A model generated the notes under the pieces. That model searched no databases and was not told the origin of the DNA. It worked only from the letters and a program-made list of their open reading frames with translations. From the NCBI RefSeq assembly GCF_039538045.1, contig NZ_BAABBQ010000001.1, positions 2,130,001-2,194,000 of the forward strand: 64,000 nt of DNA, read 5' to 3'. Each line of letters begins with the position of its first letter. The first letter of the stretch is position 1. Position numbers and translations under genes: made by a program. Origin of the DNA: Sphingomonas swuensis (GTDB lineage Bacteria > Pseudomonadota > Alphaproteobacteria > Sphingomonadales > Sphingomonadaceae). Of the stretch, positions 19,015-28,619 are shown in pieces.

Positions 19015-21384
19015 ATGCAAAAACATTCTCACGCAACCGGCTCTGCCTGCGGCCACAATCATGGGTCCAATGCCTCTCACGAGCATGCGCCAGCAGGAAA
19101 GTTCATTGATCCCGTTTGCGGCATGACGGTCGATCCGGCGACGACCCCGCATCATGCTGAGCACGGCGGACAGAAATATCATTTCTGCTCAGTAAAGTGC
19201 CGGGAGCGCTTCGAGCTCAGGCCGGAGCTTTATCTCGATCCGGCGCAAGCAACCCCGGACGCGGCTTTGGTCGACGTCGAGTACACCTGCCCGATGCACC
19301 CAGAAATCGTGCAGATCGGACCTGGCACCTGCCCAATCTGCGGCATGGCCCTGGAACCGAAGGCGTTCGATCCAAACAACGGGCCTTCGGAAGAGTATCT
19401 CGATATGCGCCGGCGCTTCGTCGTGTCGGCCGCCTTGTCCGCGCCATTGTTTGTCCTCGTCATGCTTCGGCACTTCTGGCCAACGACAATCGAGTTTATT
19501 GGCGGTCGCACGCTGGACTGGGTCGAACTCGTCATGGCGACCCCGGTCGTGCTGTGGGGTGGCTGGCCGTTCTTCGTACGCGGCTGGCAGAGCCTCAAGA
19601 CCCTCCACCTCAATATGTTCACCCTGATCGCGATTGGGACCGGCATTGCCTGGGCTTACTCAATCGTGGGAGCCGTAGCCCCCCAACTCTTCCCACCTGC
19701 GTTCCGCACACACGATGGCGGCGTGGGCCTGTACTTTGAGGCGGCGGCAGTGATCGTGACCTTGGTGCTGCTCGGTCAGGTTCTGGAGCTGCGCGCCCGT
19801 GAACAGACCGGCTCAGCGATCCGAGCCTTGCTCGACCTTGCGCCTAAGACTGCGCACCTGATCCATGCTGGTAAGGAACGCGATGTTCCGCTCGATATGG
19901 TCAGGAGTGGCGACCAGCTCAGGGTCAAACCTGGCGAAGCAATCCCTGTCGACGGGGAAGTACTTGAAGGCGCGTCTTCTGTGGACGAGTCGATGTTGAC
20001 CGGAGAGCCGCTTCCGATTGCCAAGGAGACCGGATCTGCGGTCACTGGCGGTTCAATCAACGGCGACGGCAGCTTCGTCATGCGCGCCGACCGGGTCGGA
20101 TCAGAGACCATGCTCTCACGCATCGTGCAGATGGTTGCTGAGGCGCAGCGCAGCCAGGCGCCGATTCAGCGTAAGGTCGATCAAGTCTCAGCGTGGTTCG
20201 TACCAGCCGTGATTGCCGTTGCAGTGATTGCGTTCGCAATCTGGTCCTTCGCCGCGCCGGAGCCCCGTCTTGCCTTCGCGCTAGTTGCTGCGGTCAGCGT
20301 CCTCATCATTGCATGTCCATGCGCTCTGGGACTGGCCACGCCCATGTCGATCATGGTTGGCGTCGGGAAGGGCGCGCAATCAGGCGTGCTCATCAAGAAT
20401 GCCGAAGCTCTGGAGCGTTTTGCCAGCGTTGATACCCTGGTCGTCGACAAGACCGGCACGCTTACCGAAGGTAAGCCAGCTCTGGTGGCAGTTGAGCCTT
20501 CCACGACCTTGTCCCCGGAGGAGCTGCTGCGAATTGCGGCTTCGTTAGAGGCTTCCAGTGCTCACCCGCTTGCTCACGCAATCGTCAGGGGCGCTGAGGA
20601 GCGTGCCTTGTTCCCATCGCCAGTGACCGACTTCCAGTCGATCAGCGGCAAGGGACTGGTCGGGAAGATCGAGAACCGCAGGACAGCAATCGGCAATGGC
20701 GCGCTGATGCTGGCGGAAGGCGCAAATGCCCAGGAGCTAGAGGCCTCTGCCGGCAAGCACCGGGATGAAGGCGCGACCGTGATGTTTGTCGCGGTAGATG
20801 GGCAAGCCGCAGGGCTCATCGCAGTCGCCGATCCGGTCAAGCAAACCACCGAGGCGGCCATCGCCGGTCTTCATAGAGAGGGCCTGCGCATCATCATGCT
20901 GACCGGCGACAATCGCCGTACGGCTGAAGCAGTCGCTCGGAGGCTCGGGATCGACGAGGTAGTCGCCGACGTGCTGCCTGCCGACAAAGATGCAGCGATC
21001 GAGCGACTGAAGGAGCAGGGCCGAGTGGTCGCCATGGCCGGAGACGGGGTCAACGATGCTCCTGCTCTTGCCCGAGCCGATATCGGAATCGCGATGGGAA
21101 CGGGCGCAGACGTTGCGGTTGAGAGTGCGGGCGTAACTCTGGTGAGGGGTGATCTGACCGGCCTTGTGCGCGCGCGGCGGCTCAGCCGAGCGGTGACAGC
21201 CAACATTCGCCAGAACCTCATGTTTGCCTTCGGCTACAATGCGCTTGGGGTGCCCATCGCCGCCGGCGTGTTGTATCCCGTCTTCGGTATTCTACTCTCT
21301 CCTATGATCGCCGCCTTGGCCATGAGCCTCTCCTCCGTATCAGTGATCGGCAACGCCCTGCGGCTCCGGAGTTTGCAGCTGTGA
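19015..21384 (+). CDS. copA: Copper/silver-translocating P-type ATPase
   Basis: 789 aa, P1B-type. The N-terminus is His-rich, then a YHS-like metal domain ([17 protein letters not shown]) and a heavy-metal-binding domain ([19 protein letters not shown]), in place of the classical GMxCxxC HMA. The core has TGEP, the membrane CPC motif (IIACPCALG), DKTGTLT, the HP motif (SSAHPLAHA) and [10 protein letters not shown]. It exports Cu(I)/Ag(I) from the cytoplasm. GGAG six bases before 19015 decides the start. Confidence 0.93.
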   Translation: MQKHSHATGSACGHNHGSNASHEHAPAGKFIDPVCGMTVDPATTPHHAEHGGQKYHFCSVKCRERFELRPELYLDPAQATPDAALVDVEYTCPMHPEIVQIGPGTCPICGMALEPKAFDPNNGPSEEYLDMRRRFVVSAALSAPLFVLVMLRHFWPTTIEFIGGRTLDWVELVMATPVVLWGGWPFFVRGWQSLKTLHLNMFTLIAIGTGIAWAYSIVGAVAPQLFPPAFRTHDGGVGLYFEAAAVIVTLVLLGQVLELRAREQTGSAIRALLDLAPKTAHLIHAGKERDVPLDMVRSGDQLRVKPGEAIPVDGEVLEGASSVDESMLTGEPLPIAKETGSAVTGGSINGDGSFVMRADRVGSETMLSRIVQMVAEAQRSQAPIQRKVDQVSAWFVPAVIAVAVIAFAIWSFAAPEPRLAFALVAAVSVLIIACPCALGLATPMSIMVGVGKGAQSGVLIKNAEALERFASVDTLVVDKTGTLTEGKPALVAVEPSTTLSPEELLRIAASLEASSAHPLAHAIVRGAEERALFPSPVTDFQSISGKGLVGKIENRRTAIGNGALMLAEGANAQELEASAGKHRDEGATVMFVAVDGQAAGLIAVADPVKQTTEAAIAGLHREGLRIIMLTGDNRRTAEAVARRLGIDEVVADVLPADKDAAIERLKEQGRVVAMAGDGVNDAPALARADIGIAMGTGADVAVESAGVTLVRGDLTGLVRARRLSRAVTANIRQNLMFAFGYNALGVPIAAGVLYPVFGILLSPMIAALAMSLSSVSVIGNALRLRSLQL

Positions 21385-21490
21385 GAAGACTTGAAAATGC
21401 GGGCTGTACGAGGAGTGGTGACGGGACTTCTCTCTCTGCCCGGTCCTTGTCTGCTGGCTCCTCGAAGAGCGTCGGAGCGAGTCCATTCGC

Positions 21491-21901
21491 ATGAAGATCG
21501 GTCAGATTTCATCAGCTAGTGGCGTCAGTCAGCGGATGATCCGACACTACGAGAAGATCGGCTTGATACCGCAGGCAGTCAGGCGCGAGTCCGGCTATCG
21601 CGATTACGACGAGCGTGACCTTCACACTCTTCACTTCATCGGCCGCGCGAGAGACCTCGGTTTCCCCATAGAAGACATCCGCCAGCTTCTCCAGCTCTGG
21701 CACGACCGGTCCCGTTCTAGCGCTGATGTGAAGGCACTGGCTCTCACCAGGGCAGAAGAACTCGGCCGTAAGGCCCGCCAGTTGGAGCAGATGCGCGCCA
21801 CTCTGCAGGGCCTTGCCGACGCTTGTAGCGGTGATGATCGGCCTGATTGCCCCATCTTGGCATGCCTTGAGTCTGAAGAGCGTACGCCAAAAGGAGCTTG
21901 A
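21491..21901 (+). CDS. cueR: Cu(I)-responsive MerR-family regulator (CueR-like)
   Basis: 136 aa: MKIGQISSASGVSQRMIRHYEKIGLIP winged helix (residues 1-27) and the C-terminal metal loop ACSGDDRPDCPIL, the two-cysteine pattern of Cu(I)/Ag(I)/Au(I) sensors. It lies between the copper ATPase and the rest of the copper cluster, with matching 19-bp-spacer operators on both sides. Confidence 0.9.
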   Translation: MKIGQISSASGVSQRMIRHYEKIGLIPQAVRRESGYRDYDERDLHTLHFIGRARDLGFPIEDIRQLLQLWHDRSRSSADVKALALTRAEELGRKARQLEQMRATLQGLADACSGDDRPDCPILACLESEERTPKGA

Positions 21902-21928
21902 CCCTGACACTGTGTCAAACCCTATATG
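21898..21928 (+). promoter_or_regulatory. CueR-type promoter of the cop cluster
   Basis: -35 TTGACC (21898-21903), exactly 19 bp, -10 TATATG (21923-21928), with the perfect dyad TGACAC-T-GTGTCA at 21905-21917. The -35 overlaps the end of the cueR reading frame. It would drive 22003 onward. Confidence 0.88.
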
Positions 21929-22002
21929 GGCTGTTCAGGATGGCTTTTGGCCCGGCAGGGAACGGAAGCGCCTAGAACGGATTGGGCCTACTAGCCGATA
22001 TT

Positions 22003-22362
22003 ATGCACTTGGTACGTCACATCACGAGCCTTCGAGGGCTTCTGCAAGCGCTTCTGGCGCTGGCCGTGCTTGTGGCCCCGGTGGCGGCGAACGCAATGGA
22101 GCAGCAGTCAGCTCCCACATCTTCGCACTACCAGCAGACGAGTGCATCCGCGCATTGCGATGGGGCATCTGATGAGGGCTCCAAGCCCGAGAAGGTGCCC
22201 GGCAAGAACTGCTGTGCATCGATGTGCATGGGTATTGCAGTGACACCGACAGCTCCCGCTGCGGACCACATGGTTATCCATGCGGACGTCACATCGTCGC
22301 CATCAATCGTCCTGATTGGCTCACCGCGCGAGCTTGCTACACCTCCTCCACGATCTGCGTGA
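22003..22362 (+). CDS. Secreted copper-cluster protein, function unknown
   Basis: 119 aa from ATG 22003; a TTG at 21982 is the alternative start and no clear ribosome-binding site is visible. It has a signal peptide (GLLQALLALAVLVAPVAANA), then a region with CDGAS and GKNCCASMCMGIAV, resembling DUF2946-type periplasmic proteins. It is first in the CueR-controlled cop cluster. The cysteine and methionine content suggests copper contact. Confidence 0.65.
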   Translation: MHLVRHITSLRGLLQALLALAVLVAPVAANAMEQQSAPTSSHYQQTSASAHCDGASDEGSKPEKVPGKNCCASMCMGIAVTPTAPAADHMVIHADVTSSPSIVLIGSPRELATPPPRSA

Positions 22363-22387
22363 AATCGAACAAATCCTCGATTTCACG
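22358..22387 (+). promoter_or_regulatory. Intercistronic hairpin at a ribosome-binding site
   Basis: CGTGAAATCGA (22358-22368) pairs exactly with TCGATTTCACG (22377-22387), an 11-bp stem and 8-base loop. It spans the stop of the upstream gene and abuts the GGAG of the gene at 22397, so it may tune translation or protect the mRNA. Confidence 0.65.
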
Positions 22388-22396
22388 GAGTTTCAC

Positions 22397-22666
22397 ATGA
22401 ACAAGATTCTGAGGGCGATCGCTCTGTCGATTGCTCTTCCGGCGGTTGCTCAGGCTCAGGTTGCTCCTGCGCCTGCTCCCAAGGCCACCTGCTGCGAGAA
22501 AATGGACAAGCCCTGCTGCAAGGACATGAAGTCCAACTGCTGCAAGGACATGGACCATTCCAAGATGGACCATTCCAAGATGGGCCATGACATGAAGGCT
22601 GGCACCGATCCGCACGCGGGCCACGACATGTCCAAGACTACCGCACCTGGCGGTCACCAGCACTAA
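22397..22666 (+). CDS. Cys/Met/His-rich periplasmic copper-binding protein
   Basis: 89 aa: signal peptide (MNKILRAIALSIALPAVAQA), then CCEKMDKPCC, KDMKSNCCKDM, repeated MDHSKM units and an HAGHDM/HQH tail. The pattern suits Cu(I) buffering in the periplasm. It lies directly before the multicopper oxidase. No named family fits. Confidence 0.82.
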   Translation: MNKILRAIALSIALPAVAQAQVAPAPAPKATCCEKMDKPCCKDMKSNCCKDMDHSKMDHSKMGHDMKAGTDPHAGHDMSKTTAPGGHQH

Positions 22667-22680
22667 GCCGCTCTGAGGAA

Positions 22681-22711
22681 GCCGGCGGTGCGCCTTAGGG
22701 CCGCCGCCGGC
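22681..22711 (+). other. GC-rich hairpin between copper genes
   Basis: GCCGGCGG pairs with CCGCCGGC across a 15-base loop. ACCCTTTCG follows rather than a T-run, so it is more likely an mRNA-stability or partial-termination element than a true terminator. Confidence 0.5.
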
Positions 22712-22745
22712 ACCCTTTCGCGCCATGACTCCGCAAGGATCCTAC

Positions 22746-24803
22746 ATGTTTGATAAGCTCGCTCTCGAGCGGCGCCAGTTTCTGCGCGCCGCCGCCCTTG
22801 GCGGTGCCGGCGTCGGCTTCGCTGCTGCTATGCCCGCCTGGGCACAGACCGTGTCTCGCGGGATCGCTCGGCCGCTACCTACCGTTAGCGGCTCTGATAT
22901 CGCTCTGACGATCGGCCAAGTCGCCGTGAAGGTGGACGGCAAGCTTAGCCGCGCCATCGGAGTGAACGGCACCGTGCCAGCTCCGCTTGTCCGCCTCAAG
23001 GAGGGTGAGCGTGTACGCCTGCGGGTGCAGAACACGCTTGATGAAGAGAGCTCGATCCACTGGCACGGGCTGCTCGTGCCTTTCCAGATGGACGGGGTTC
23101 CAGGCGTCAGCTTTCCAGGCATCATGCCTCGCTCGACCTTCACCTACGAGTTCGCGGTCCCTCACTACGGGACGTACTGGTACCATTCGCATTCGGCCTA
23201 CCAAGAGGAGGATGGCCTCTATGGCCCGATCGTGATCGATCCGGCTGGGCCTGATCCTGTCGCTTACGACCGCGAGCACGTGCTCGTCCTCTCCGATCAC
23301 ACGCCGCTGAGCGGCGCCACGGTCTACAAGAAGCTGAAGCAGATGGGCGGTGGCTACTTCAACCACCAGCGCCTGACCCTCTCGGGTGCGCTTGCCGGCC
23401 GCGACATGCCTGCCAAGGAGCGGCGTGAATGGGCCAAGATGCGGATGGACCCCGCCGACATCGCCGACGTCACTGGATCGACCTACAATTTTACGGTCAA
23501 TGGCCACGGACCTTACGACAACTGGACGGGCTTGTTTCGTGCCGGCGAACGCGTGCGGCTTCGCATCATCAACGCGTCGGCCCAGACGAACTTCAATGTC
23601 CGCATCCCTGACCTGCCGATGACGGTCGTCCAAGCGGATGGTCAGAATGTCCGTCCCGTTACCGTTGATGAGTTCCAGATCGGCGTCGCTGAAACGTTTG
23701 ATGTCGTCGTCACCCCCGGGGACCGCGCCTACAGCTTCGTCAGCGAGGCGATCGACCGGTCTGGAATGGGTCGAGCCACGCTTGCGCCGCGCGAAGGGAT
23801 GTTCGCGCCCGTTCCACCACTCCGCCCGCGTCCCCTGCTCACCATGAAAGACATGGGCATGGATATGAGCGGCATGGCGGGGATGGATCATGGCGGGATG
23901 GCCATGGATGGACCGAACGTGCCGAACGTTGCCGTTCGGCGAGGTGTCGATCCCTCGGCTGAGCAGAACGCGTCCCGCAATCTGTGGAAGCTGACGGGCT
24001 GGAAGGAGCCCACCGAACACGGCACGATCAAGGCTGCCGCCGGAGCGGCCGTAGCAGCCACGATGAGCGGCATGGGGCAAGGCTCTATGGCCGGCATGGA
24101 CCACGCAGCCATGGGTCATGGCGCGGCTGGACCCGCTGCGGCTGGCTCGATGGCAGGGATGGACCATTCGGCCATGGGACATGGCTCTCCGGCGCAGGGT
24201 GGCGCCATGCAGGGCATGGATCACGGATCCATGAGCATGCGTGATTTCAAGAACGCCCCTCAGGTCGACAAGAACCCTGGTGTCCAGTCGATCTCGCCGA
24301 TGCCGATGGATCGAACTGGCGAGCCACCGCAGGGCCTTGAGGGCATGGATCACAGGGTGCTCACCTATCGTGATCTAGTGGCCCTTCAGCGCAATCCCGA
24401 TGTCCGCGCACCGACCCGCCAGTTGGAGATCCACCTTACCGGAAACATGGAACGCTACATGTGGGGCTTTGATGGCAAGAAGCTCAGCGATCCCGCTGAT
24501 CCCATTCCGTTCCGGCTTAACGAACGGGTGCGTGTCACATTGGTGAATGACACGATGATGCCCCACCCGATCCACTTGCATGGGCATTTCTTCGAACTGG
24601 TCACTGGCCATGGTGCTTACGCCCCTCGCAAGCACACCGTGAACGTGCCGCCAGGAGGCAAAATGACGTTCGACGTGACCGCCGATGCGGCCGGCGACTG
24701 GGCGTTCCACTGCCACAACCTCTACCACATGACTGCCGGGATGATGCGGGTCGTGACCGTGCGCCCCTTGCAGGGAGACATGCAAAATGACCTCGCCTCT
24801 TAA
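22746..24803 (+). CDS. copA: Copper resistance multicopper oxidase CopA/PcoA
   Basis: 685 aa. A twin-arginine signal (ERRQFLRAAALGGAGVG) sends the folded enzyme to the periplasm, where it oxidises Cu(I). All copper sites are visible: HWHG, YWYHSHS, HPIHLHGHF and HCHNLYHMTAGMM. A Met/His-rich insert (MDMSGMAGMDHGGM and later MDH repeats) lies around residues 365-500. The start at ATG 22746 follows AAGGA. It overlaps copB by 17 bases. Confidence 0.95.
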   Translation: MFDKLALERRQFLRAAALGGAGVGFAAAMPAWAQTVSRGIARPLPTVSGSDIALTIGQVAVKVDGKLSRAIGVNGTVPAPLVRLKEGERVRLRVQNTLDEESSIHWHGLLVPFQMDGVPGVSFPGIMPRSTFTYEFAVPHYGTYWYHSHSAYQEEDGLYGPIVIDPAGPDPVAYDREHVLVLSDHTPLSGATVYKKLKQMGGGYFNHQRLTLSGALAGRDMPAKERREWAKMRMDPADIADVTGSTYNFTVNGHGPYDNWTGLFRAGERVRLRIINASAQTNFNVRIPDLPMTVVQADGQNVRPVTVDEFQIGVAETFDVVVTPGDRAYSFVSEAIDRSGMGRATLAPREGMFAPVPPLRPRPLLTMKDMGMDMSGMAGMDHGGMAMDGPNVPNVAVRRGVDPSAEQNASRNLWKLTGWKEPTEHGTIKAAAGAAVAATMSGMGQGSMAGMDHAAMGHGAAGPAAAGSMAGMDHSAMGHGSPAQGGAMQGMDHGSMSMRDFKNAPQVDKNPGVQSISPMPMDRTGEPPQGLEGMDHRVLTYRDLVALQRNPDVRAPTRQLEIHLTGNMERYMWGFDGKKLSDPADPIPFRLNERVRVTLVNDTMMPHPIHLHGHFFELVTGHGAYAPRKHTVNVPPGGKMTFDVTADAAGDWAFHCHNLYHMTAGMMRVVTVRPLQGDMQNDLAS

Positions 24804-26310
24804 GCTGGCTCTGCTTGGGGCCGCAGCGGCTGTCGTGCCGGCAGCACCTGCAGCAGCGCAACATGCAGGGCACAGCAATCAGCCTGCCGCAAGGACGTCA
24901 GCGCAGTCTGCTTGCCTTCCGGAGCATGCCGCCATGGGCCACTGCACGCCCGCGCCGGTTCGACCCGTGCAAAGACAGCAGCCCGGGGCAGGAACAAGGC
25001 CTGCGTCGACTTCAACCGCACAGTCTGCCTGTCCGCCCGAGCATGCAGCCATGGGCCATTGTACGCCGGCCCCCCAACCTCAGCCGACTCTGCCCCCGCA
25101 GCAACAGGCTTCGGGAGCTGCGCCGGCTCGATCGACGCCTCCGCAGGCGACCTGTGCGCCAGAACATGCCGCGATGGGACATTGCACACCCGCAGCTCCA
25201 ACAACGGTGCAGGCAGCGCCTGCTCGAACGACCCCAGCTGCTCCTGCAGCTGCAACGGGTCAGACCGCTTGTCCGCCCGAGCATGCGGCGATGGGTCACT
25301 GCACACCATTGGCGTCCCAGGCTCAGTCAGTGTCCGCCCCCAAAGCCCAGTCTGCACCAGCTCAGACGGCCTGTCCGCCCGAGCATGCAGCGATGGGGCA
25401 CTGCACGCCCTCGGCGCCACAGGCTCAGTCGGTGGCCAGCCCCAAGACCCAGTCTGCGCCAGCTCAGGCGGCCTGTCCGCCTGAGCATGCAGCCATGGGT
25501 CACTGCACGCCGAGTCCGGACCAAGGCTCGGGTCAATCCAGTGCTTCGCTCGAGGGCACCAACCTTCCGGCCGGAAACGCGCCACCGCCGCCTGTACCCA
25601 CCGCCAATGCAGCGGACGCATTCTACGGCCGGGCGGCCATGGACATGGGCCGTCACCACCTCGAAGAGTTTCATGGCGACCAGAAGTTCTTCCAAGTCTT
25701 GAACAACATCGCTGAATATCGAGCTGGGAAGGGCGCTGATGGCTACGGCTGGGAAAGCGAAGCCTGGTACGGCGGCGACATAAACCGATTTTGGCTCAAG
25801 ACCGAAGGTGAAGGCGTCTTCGGTGAGGGCATTGAGAGCGCCGAAGTCCAGGCCCTCTACAGTCACGCAATAGACCCATATTGGAATGTGCAAGGCGGGC
25901 TTCGCTATGACTTCAAGCCGAACCCATCGCGCGTGTACGCCACCGTGCAGTTGGAGGGACTTGCCCCCAGCTTCTTCGACGTTGAGGGCGCGCTCTTCCT
26001 GTCGAACAAGGGCGAGCTCTCCGCTCGCGTTGGTGGCTATTACGATCAGCGCATAACGCAGCGGCTCATCTTGCAGCCAAGGGTTGAGTTCGACTTTGCC
26101 GCTCAGAATAGCCGCGAGATCGGGGTTGGTGCTGGCCTGTCCAAGGCTGAGTTCGGTGCCCGCCTTCGATACGACATCAGGCGCGAGTTCGCTCCTTACA
26201 TCGGTGTTCAGTACGAGCGCGCTTTCGGCAGAACCGCCAGTTACAGGCGAGCCGAGGGCGAGAAGGCGGGCGCTCTCCAGCTGCTCATCGGCGTACGAAC
26301 CTGGTTCTGA
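24787..26310 (+). CDS. copB: Copper resistance protein B with Cys-His-Met repeats
   Basis: 507 aa: a signal peptide, then about 210 residues holding six copies of a C-x-PEHAAMGHC-TP unit separated by Pro/Ala/Gln linkers, then the outer-membrane CopB barrel domain from about residue 275 (HHLEEFHGD, WESEAWYGGD, to QLLIGVRTWF). Ordinary CopB has a Met-rich leader; the six-fold Cys-containing array is unusual. It probably sequesters copper with CopA. Confidence 0.9.
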   Translation: MTSPLKLALLGAAAAVVPAAPAAAQHAGHSNQPAARTSAQSACLPEHAAMGHCTPAPVRPVQRQQPGAGTRPASTSTAQSACPPEHAAMGHCTPAPQPQPTLPPQQQASGAAPARSTPPQATCAPEHAAMGHCTPAAPTTVQAAPARTTPAAPAAATGQTACPPEHAAMGHCTPLASQAQSVSAPKAQSAPAQTACPPEHAAMGHCTPSAPQAQSVASPKTQSAPAQAACPPEHAAMGHCTPSPDQGSGQSSASLEGTNLPAGNAPPPPVPTANAADAFYGRAAMDMGRHHLEEFHGDQKFFQVLNNIAEYRAGKGADGYGWESEAWYGGDINRFWLKTEGEGVFGEGIESAEVQALYSHAIDPYWNVQGGLRYDFKPNPSRVYATVQLEGLAPSFFDVEGALFLSNKGELSARVGGYYDQRITQRLILQPRVEFDFAAQNSREIGVGAGLSKAEFGARLRYDIRREFAPYIGVQYERAFGRTASYRRAEGEKAGALQLLIGVRTWF

Positions 26311-26321
26311 GGAGAGGCTAG

Positions 26322-26807
26322 ATGAAGCATGCATTTTTCCTCAGCGTCGCACTGCTCGTTGCATCCCCAGCGGTTGCTCAACCCAGTCAAGCGCTGCCGG
26401 CCGCAGCCCAGCGCGCTGAAATCGCGGCAATCAAGACCGTTCTTGCGCAGTACAAGGCTGCGATCGAGAAATTGGACGCGACAAACACCGAGCGCTTGTT
26501 CGCGAAGGACTCCACCATCTTCGAGACAGGTGGTGTGGAGGGTACATACGCCAACTACCTTGCGCATCACCTTGGTCCGGAGCTGCACGAGTTCAGGTTA
26601 TTTCGTTTCTCAGACTACAAGGTCGACGTTCACCTGATTGGACCAGCGGCAGCCCACGCCATTGAGACATACAACTATCGCATCGAGACAAAGAGCGGTG
26701 AAATTGCCGAGCGACGCGGTGTAGCAACGAGCGTGCTGAAGAAGATCGGTGGGCAGTGGAAGATTGTCTCCATGCACAACTCCGCTCGCAAGCCGAGGGC
26801 ATCATGA
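26322..26807 (+). CDS. NTF2-like (SnoaL/DUF4440) periplasmic protein
   Basis: 161 aa with a signal peptide (FFLSVALLVASPAVAQ) and an NTF2-like fold: AIKTVLAQYKAAIEKLD, then FETGGVEGTYANYLAHHL and the closing GGQWKIVSMHNSAR. Such proteins are frequent in copper islands; the ligand is unknown. GAGGAGAGG precedes the ATG. Confidence 0.8.
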   Translation: MKHAFFLSVALLVASPAVAQPSQALPAAAQRAEIAAIKTVLAQYKAAIEKLDATNTERLFAKDSTIFETGGVEGTYANYLAHHLGPELHEFRLFRFSDYKVDVHLIGPAAAHAIETYNYRIETKSGEIAERRGVATSVLKKIGGQWKIVSMHNSARKPRAS

Positions 26808-27487
26808 ACAACAAGCAACTTAGGCGCCTTGGCGTCCTGCTGCGCAGTTGGGTGGCTGCTATTCTAGTCCTTGTTGCGTTCGCAGCGTCGCCGCCCGCCC
26901 TCGCGCATAAAGGCGAGAAGCATGGGAATGCGACGCAAGCGCAACAGATGCAACCTGGACACCCGGGCGTCTTGAGCGGCGCTGGCAGCGTTCCAAAAGG
27001 TGCCGCTCAAGAGCCTTCTCACGGGATGATGGAGGGCATGGATATGGAGACCGACCGCTCCAACATGCCCTTTTTCCAGCGTCTTTACGAATGGATGGGG
27101 CGCTTTCATCCGCTCGTCGTTCACTTTCCGATCGCTTTCTTTCCCGCCGCTTTGTTCACCGCAATTGTCGGCCGCCGCCGGCCCGCCTTCTCCGCGCCCG
27201 TGCAATTCTTGGTCATCGCGGGAGGCATCTTCGCTCCCATCGCTGCCGCCGCAGGTTGGCTGGCTGGCATGGGATCAGAACCGGACCCTATCCTAAGCTA
27301 CCATCGTTGGCTCGGCGTTCTCGTTGGAGTTGGCGGCGCCGCTTTGGCCGTGTGGGCGTGGCGTCGTCCGTGGGAAGATCGGGGCGCTGGCATGATCCTG
27401 GCGCTCACCGTGATGACAATTGCAATCGCCGTTCAGGGCTTCCTGGGCGCGGGCATCACGCACGGCATCGAACACCTGATGTTCTGA
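26804..27487 (+). CDS. DUF2231 domain membrane protein
   Basis: 227 aa. A signal-like N-terminus, a Met/His-rich linker (GMMEGMDMETDRSNMP), then RFHPLVVHFPIAFFPAAL and four transmembrane helices as in DUF2231. The ATGA overlap with the preceding gene shows coupling. The fourth helix region carries HGIEHL, a possible haem or metal ligand set. Confidence 0.82.
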   Translation: MNNKQLRRLGVLLRSWVAAILVLVAFAASPPALAHKGEKHGNATQAQQMQPGHPGVLSGAGSVPKGAAQEPSHGMMEGMDMETDRSNMPFFQRLYEWMGRFHPLVVHFPIAFFPAALFTAIVGRRRPAFSAPVQFLVIAGGIFAPIAAAAGWLAGMGSEPDPILSYHRWLGVLVGVGGAALAVWAWRRPWEDRGAGMILALTVMTIAIAVQGFLGAGITHGIEHLMF

Positions 27488-27497
27488 GGAGAGAAGC

Positions 27498-28001
27498 ATG
27501 CAACAGGGACATGAGCACCATCAGACCGCCGGCAACTCGATGGACGACGCGGCCATGATGCGAAGCCACTACAGAATGCTGGCGCTGAACCTGACGATCA
27601 GTCTGGCCATCATGTACTTCGTCATGTTCGCTATGATCAACTCGCTTGGCGAGTTCATTCAGAACGTGAATTTCTTCTACATGGCTCTCACGATGTGGGC
27701 GCCAATGGGCTCGCTGATGCTGCTGATGATGAGCGGCATGTATAAGAACAAGCGCCTGAACATGGCGCTGCACGCCCTCTTTGCCCTTGTCCTCGTCCTA
27801 TCCTTCCTGGCGACACGTCAGCAATGGCTGGTTGGCGACAAGCAGTTCCTGCGCTCGATGATACCGCATCACTCTGGTGCGATCCTGATGTGCCGCGAGT
27901 CGAGCATCAGGGACGCCGAGATCAAGCGTTTGTGCGACGAGATCATTCCCGCTCAGCAGCGCGAGATCGACGAGATGAAGCAGATCATGGCGCGAATGTA
28001 A
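27498..28001 (+). CDS. DUF305 membrane protein
   Basis: 167 aa: His-rich N-terminus, three transmembrane helices, then the DUF305 signature MIPHHSGAILMC and DEIIPAQQREIDEMKQI. DUF305 proteins are ferritin-like helical bundles often found in copper or silver islands. AGGAGAG precedes the ATG. Confidence 0.83.
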   Translation: MQQGHEHHQTAGNSMDDAAMMRSHYRMLALNLTISLAIMYFVMFAMINSLGEFIQNVNFFYMALTMWAPMGSLMLLMMSGMYKNKRLNMALHALFALVLVLSFLATRQQWLVGDKQFLRSMIPHHSGAILMCRESSIRDAEIKRLCDEIIPAQQREIDEMKQIMARM

Positions 28002-28022
28002 GTAGGCTGATGGAGGTTCGTC

Positions 28023-28568
28023 ATGAAAGTTGAAGATGGAGCGCGGAGGCGCTGGAAGCTCCCCGCATCGTGCGCCCTGATGAGTGCCTTGCTTTCCAGT
28101 TGCGGCACTTCGGAGCCTGTCAACAACAAGGCGGCGACGGGTGAGCCGGCAGCTCCTCAAGTTCAAGCAGCTGCGCCGACGAAGGCTGAAGTCATCACCG
28201 TCTTCCGAGACCCGAACTGCGGCTGCTGTTCGCTCTGGGCCGAGCGAGCCCGCCAAGCCGGGTACGATGTGCGAGTGACGGATCGGCCAGACATGGCTTC
28301 GGTGAAGCAGCGCTATGGCGTGCCGACGGACCTAGCTTCCTGCCACACCAGCCTCGTTGGCGGCTACGTTATCGAAGGTCACGTTCCCGCTGAGGATGTC
28401 GACAGGCTGCTTCGCGAGCGTCCGAAGGACATCAAGGGGATTGCGGTAGCAGGAATGCCTTCTGGGTCACCTGGCATGGAAAGTCCGGATGGCACGAAGG
28501 AACCATTCAACGTGGTTGCATTCGGTGCAGACGGTCGAACTAGCCTCTACCGATCAGTGAAGGGCTGA
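28023..28568 (+). CDS. DUF411 metal-binding lipoprotein
   Basis: 181 aa with a lipobox (SALLSSCG) and the DUF411 signature FRDPNCGCCSLWAERARQAG, followed by LASCHTSLVGGYVIEGHVP. DUF411 proteins bind copper in the periplasm and occur with Cop/Cus genes. It is probably anchored to a membrane facing the periplasm. Confidence 0.87.
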   Translation: MKVEDGARRRWKLPASCALMSALLSSCGTSEPVNNKAATGEPAAPQVQAAAPTKAEVITVFRDPNCGCCSLWAERARQAGYDVRVTDRPDMASVKQRYGVPTDLASCHTSLVGGYVIEGHVPAEDVDRLLRERPKDIKGIAVAGMPSGSPGMESPDGTKEPFNVVAFGADGRTSLYRSVKG

Positions 28569-28619
28569 TCGGCCGAGACATACAAGACTTGAGCGGGGCG
28601 GCTCTCAAGGAGAACGAAC

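Noticed and set aside
22875..24353. 492-codon minus-strand frame opposite the multicopper oxidase
   Set aside because: It mirrors the Met/His repeats of copA and has no family features.
24908..25510. Repeated DNA in copB considered as a CRISPR array
   Set aside because: Repeats are in frame, encode the PEHAAMGHC unit, and the intervening stretches are coding linkers of uneven length.
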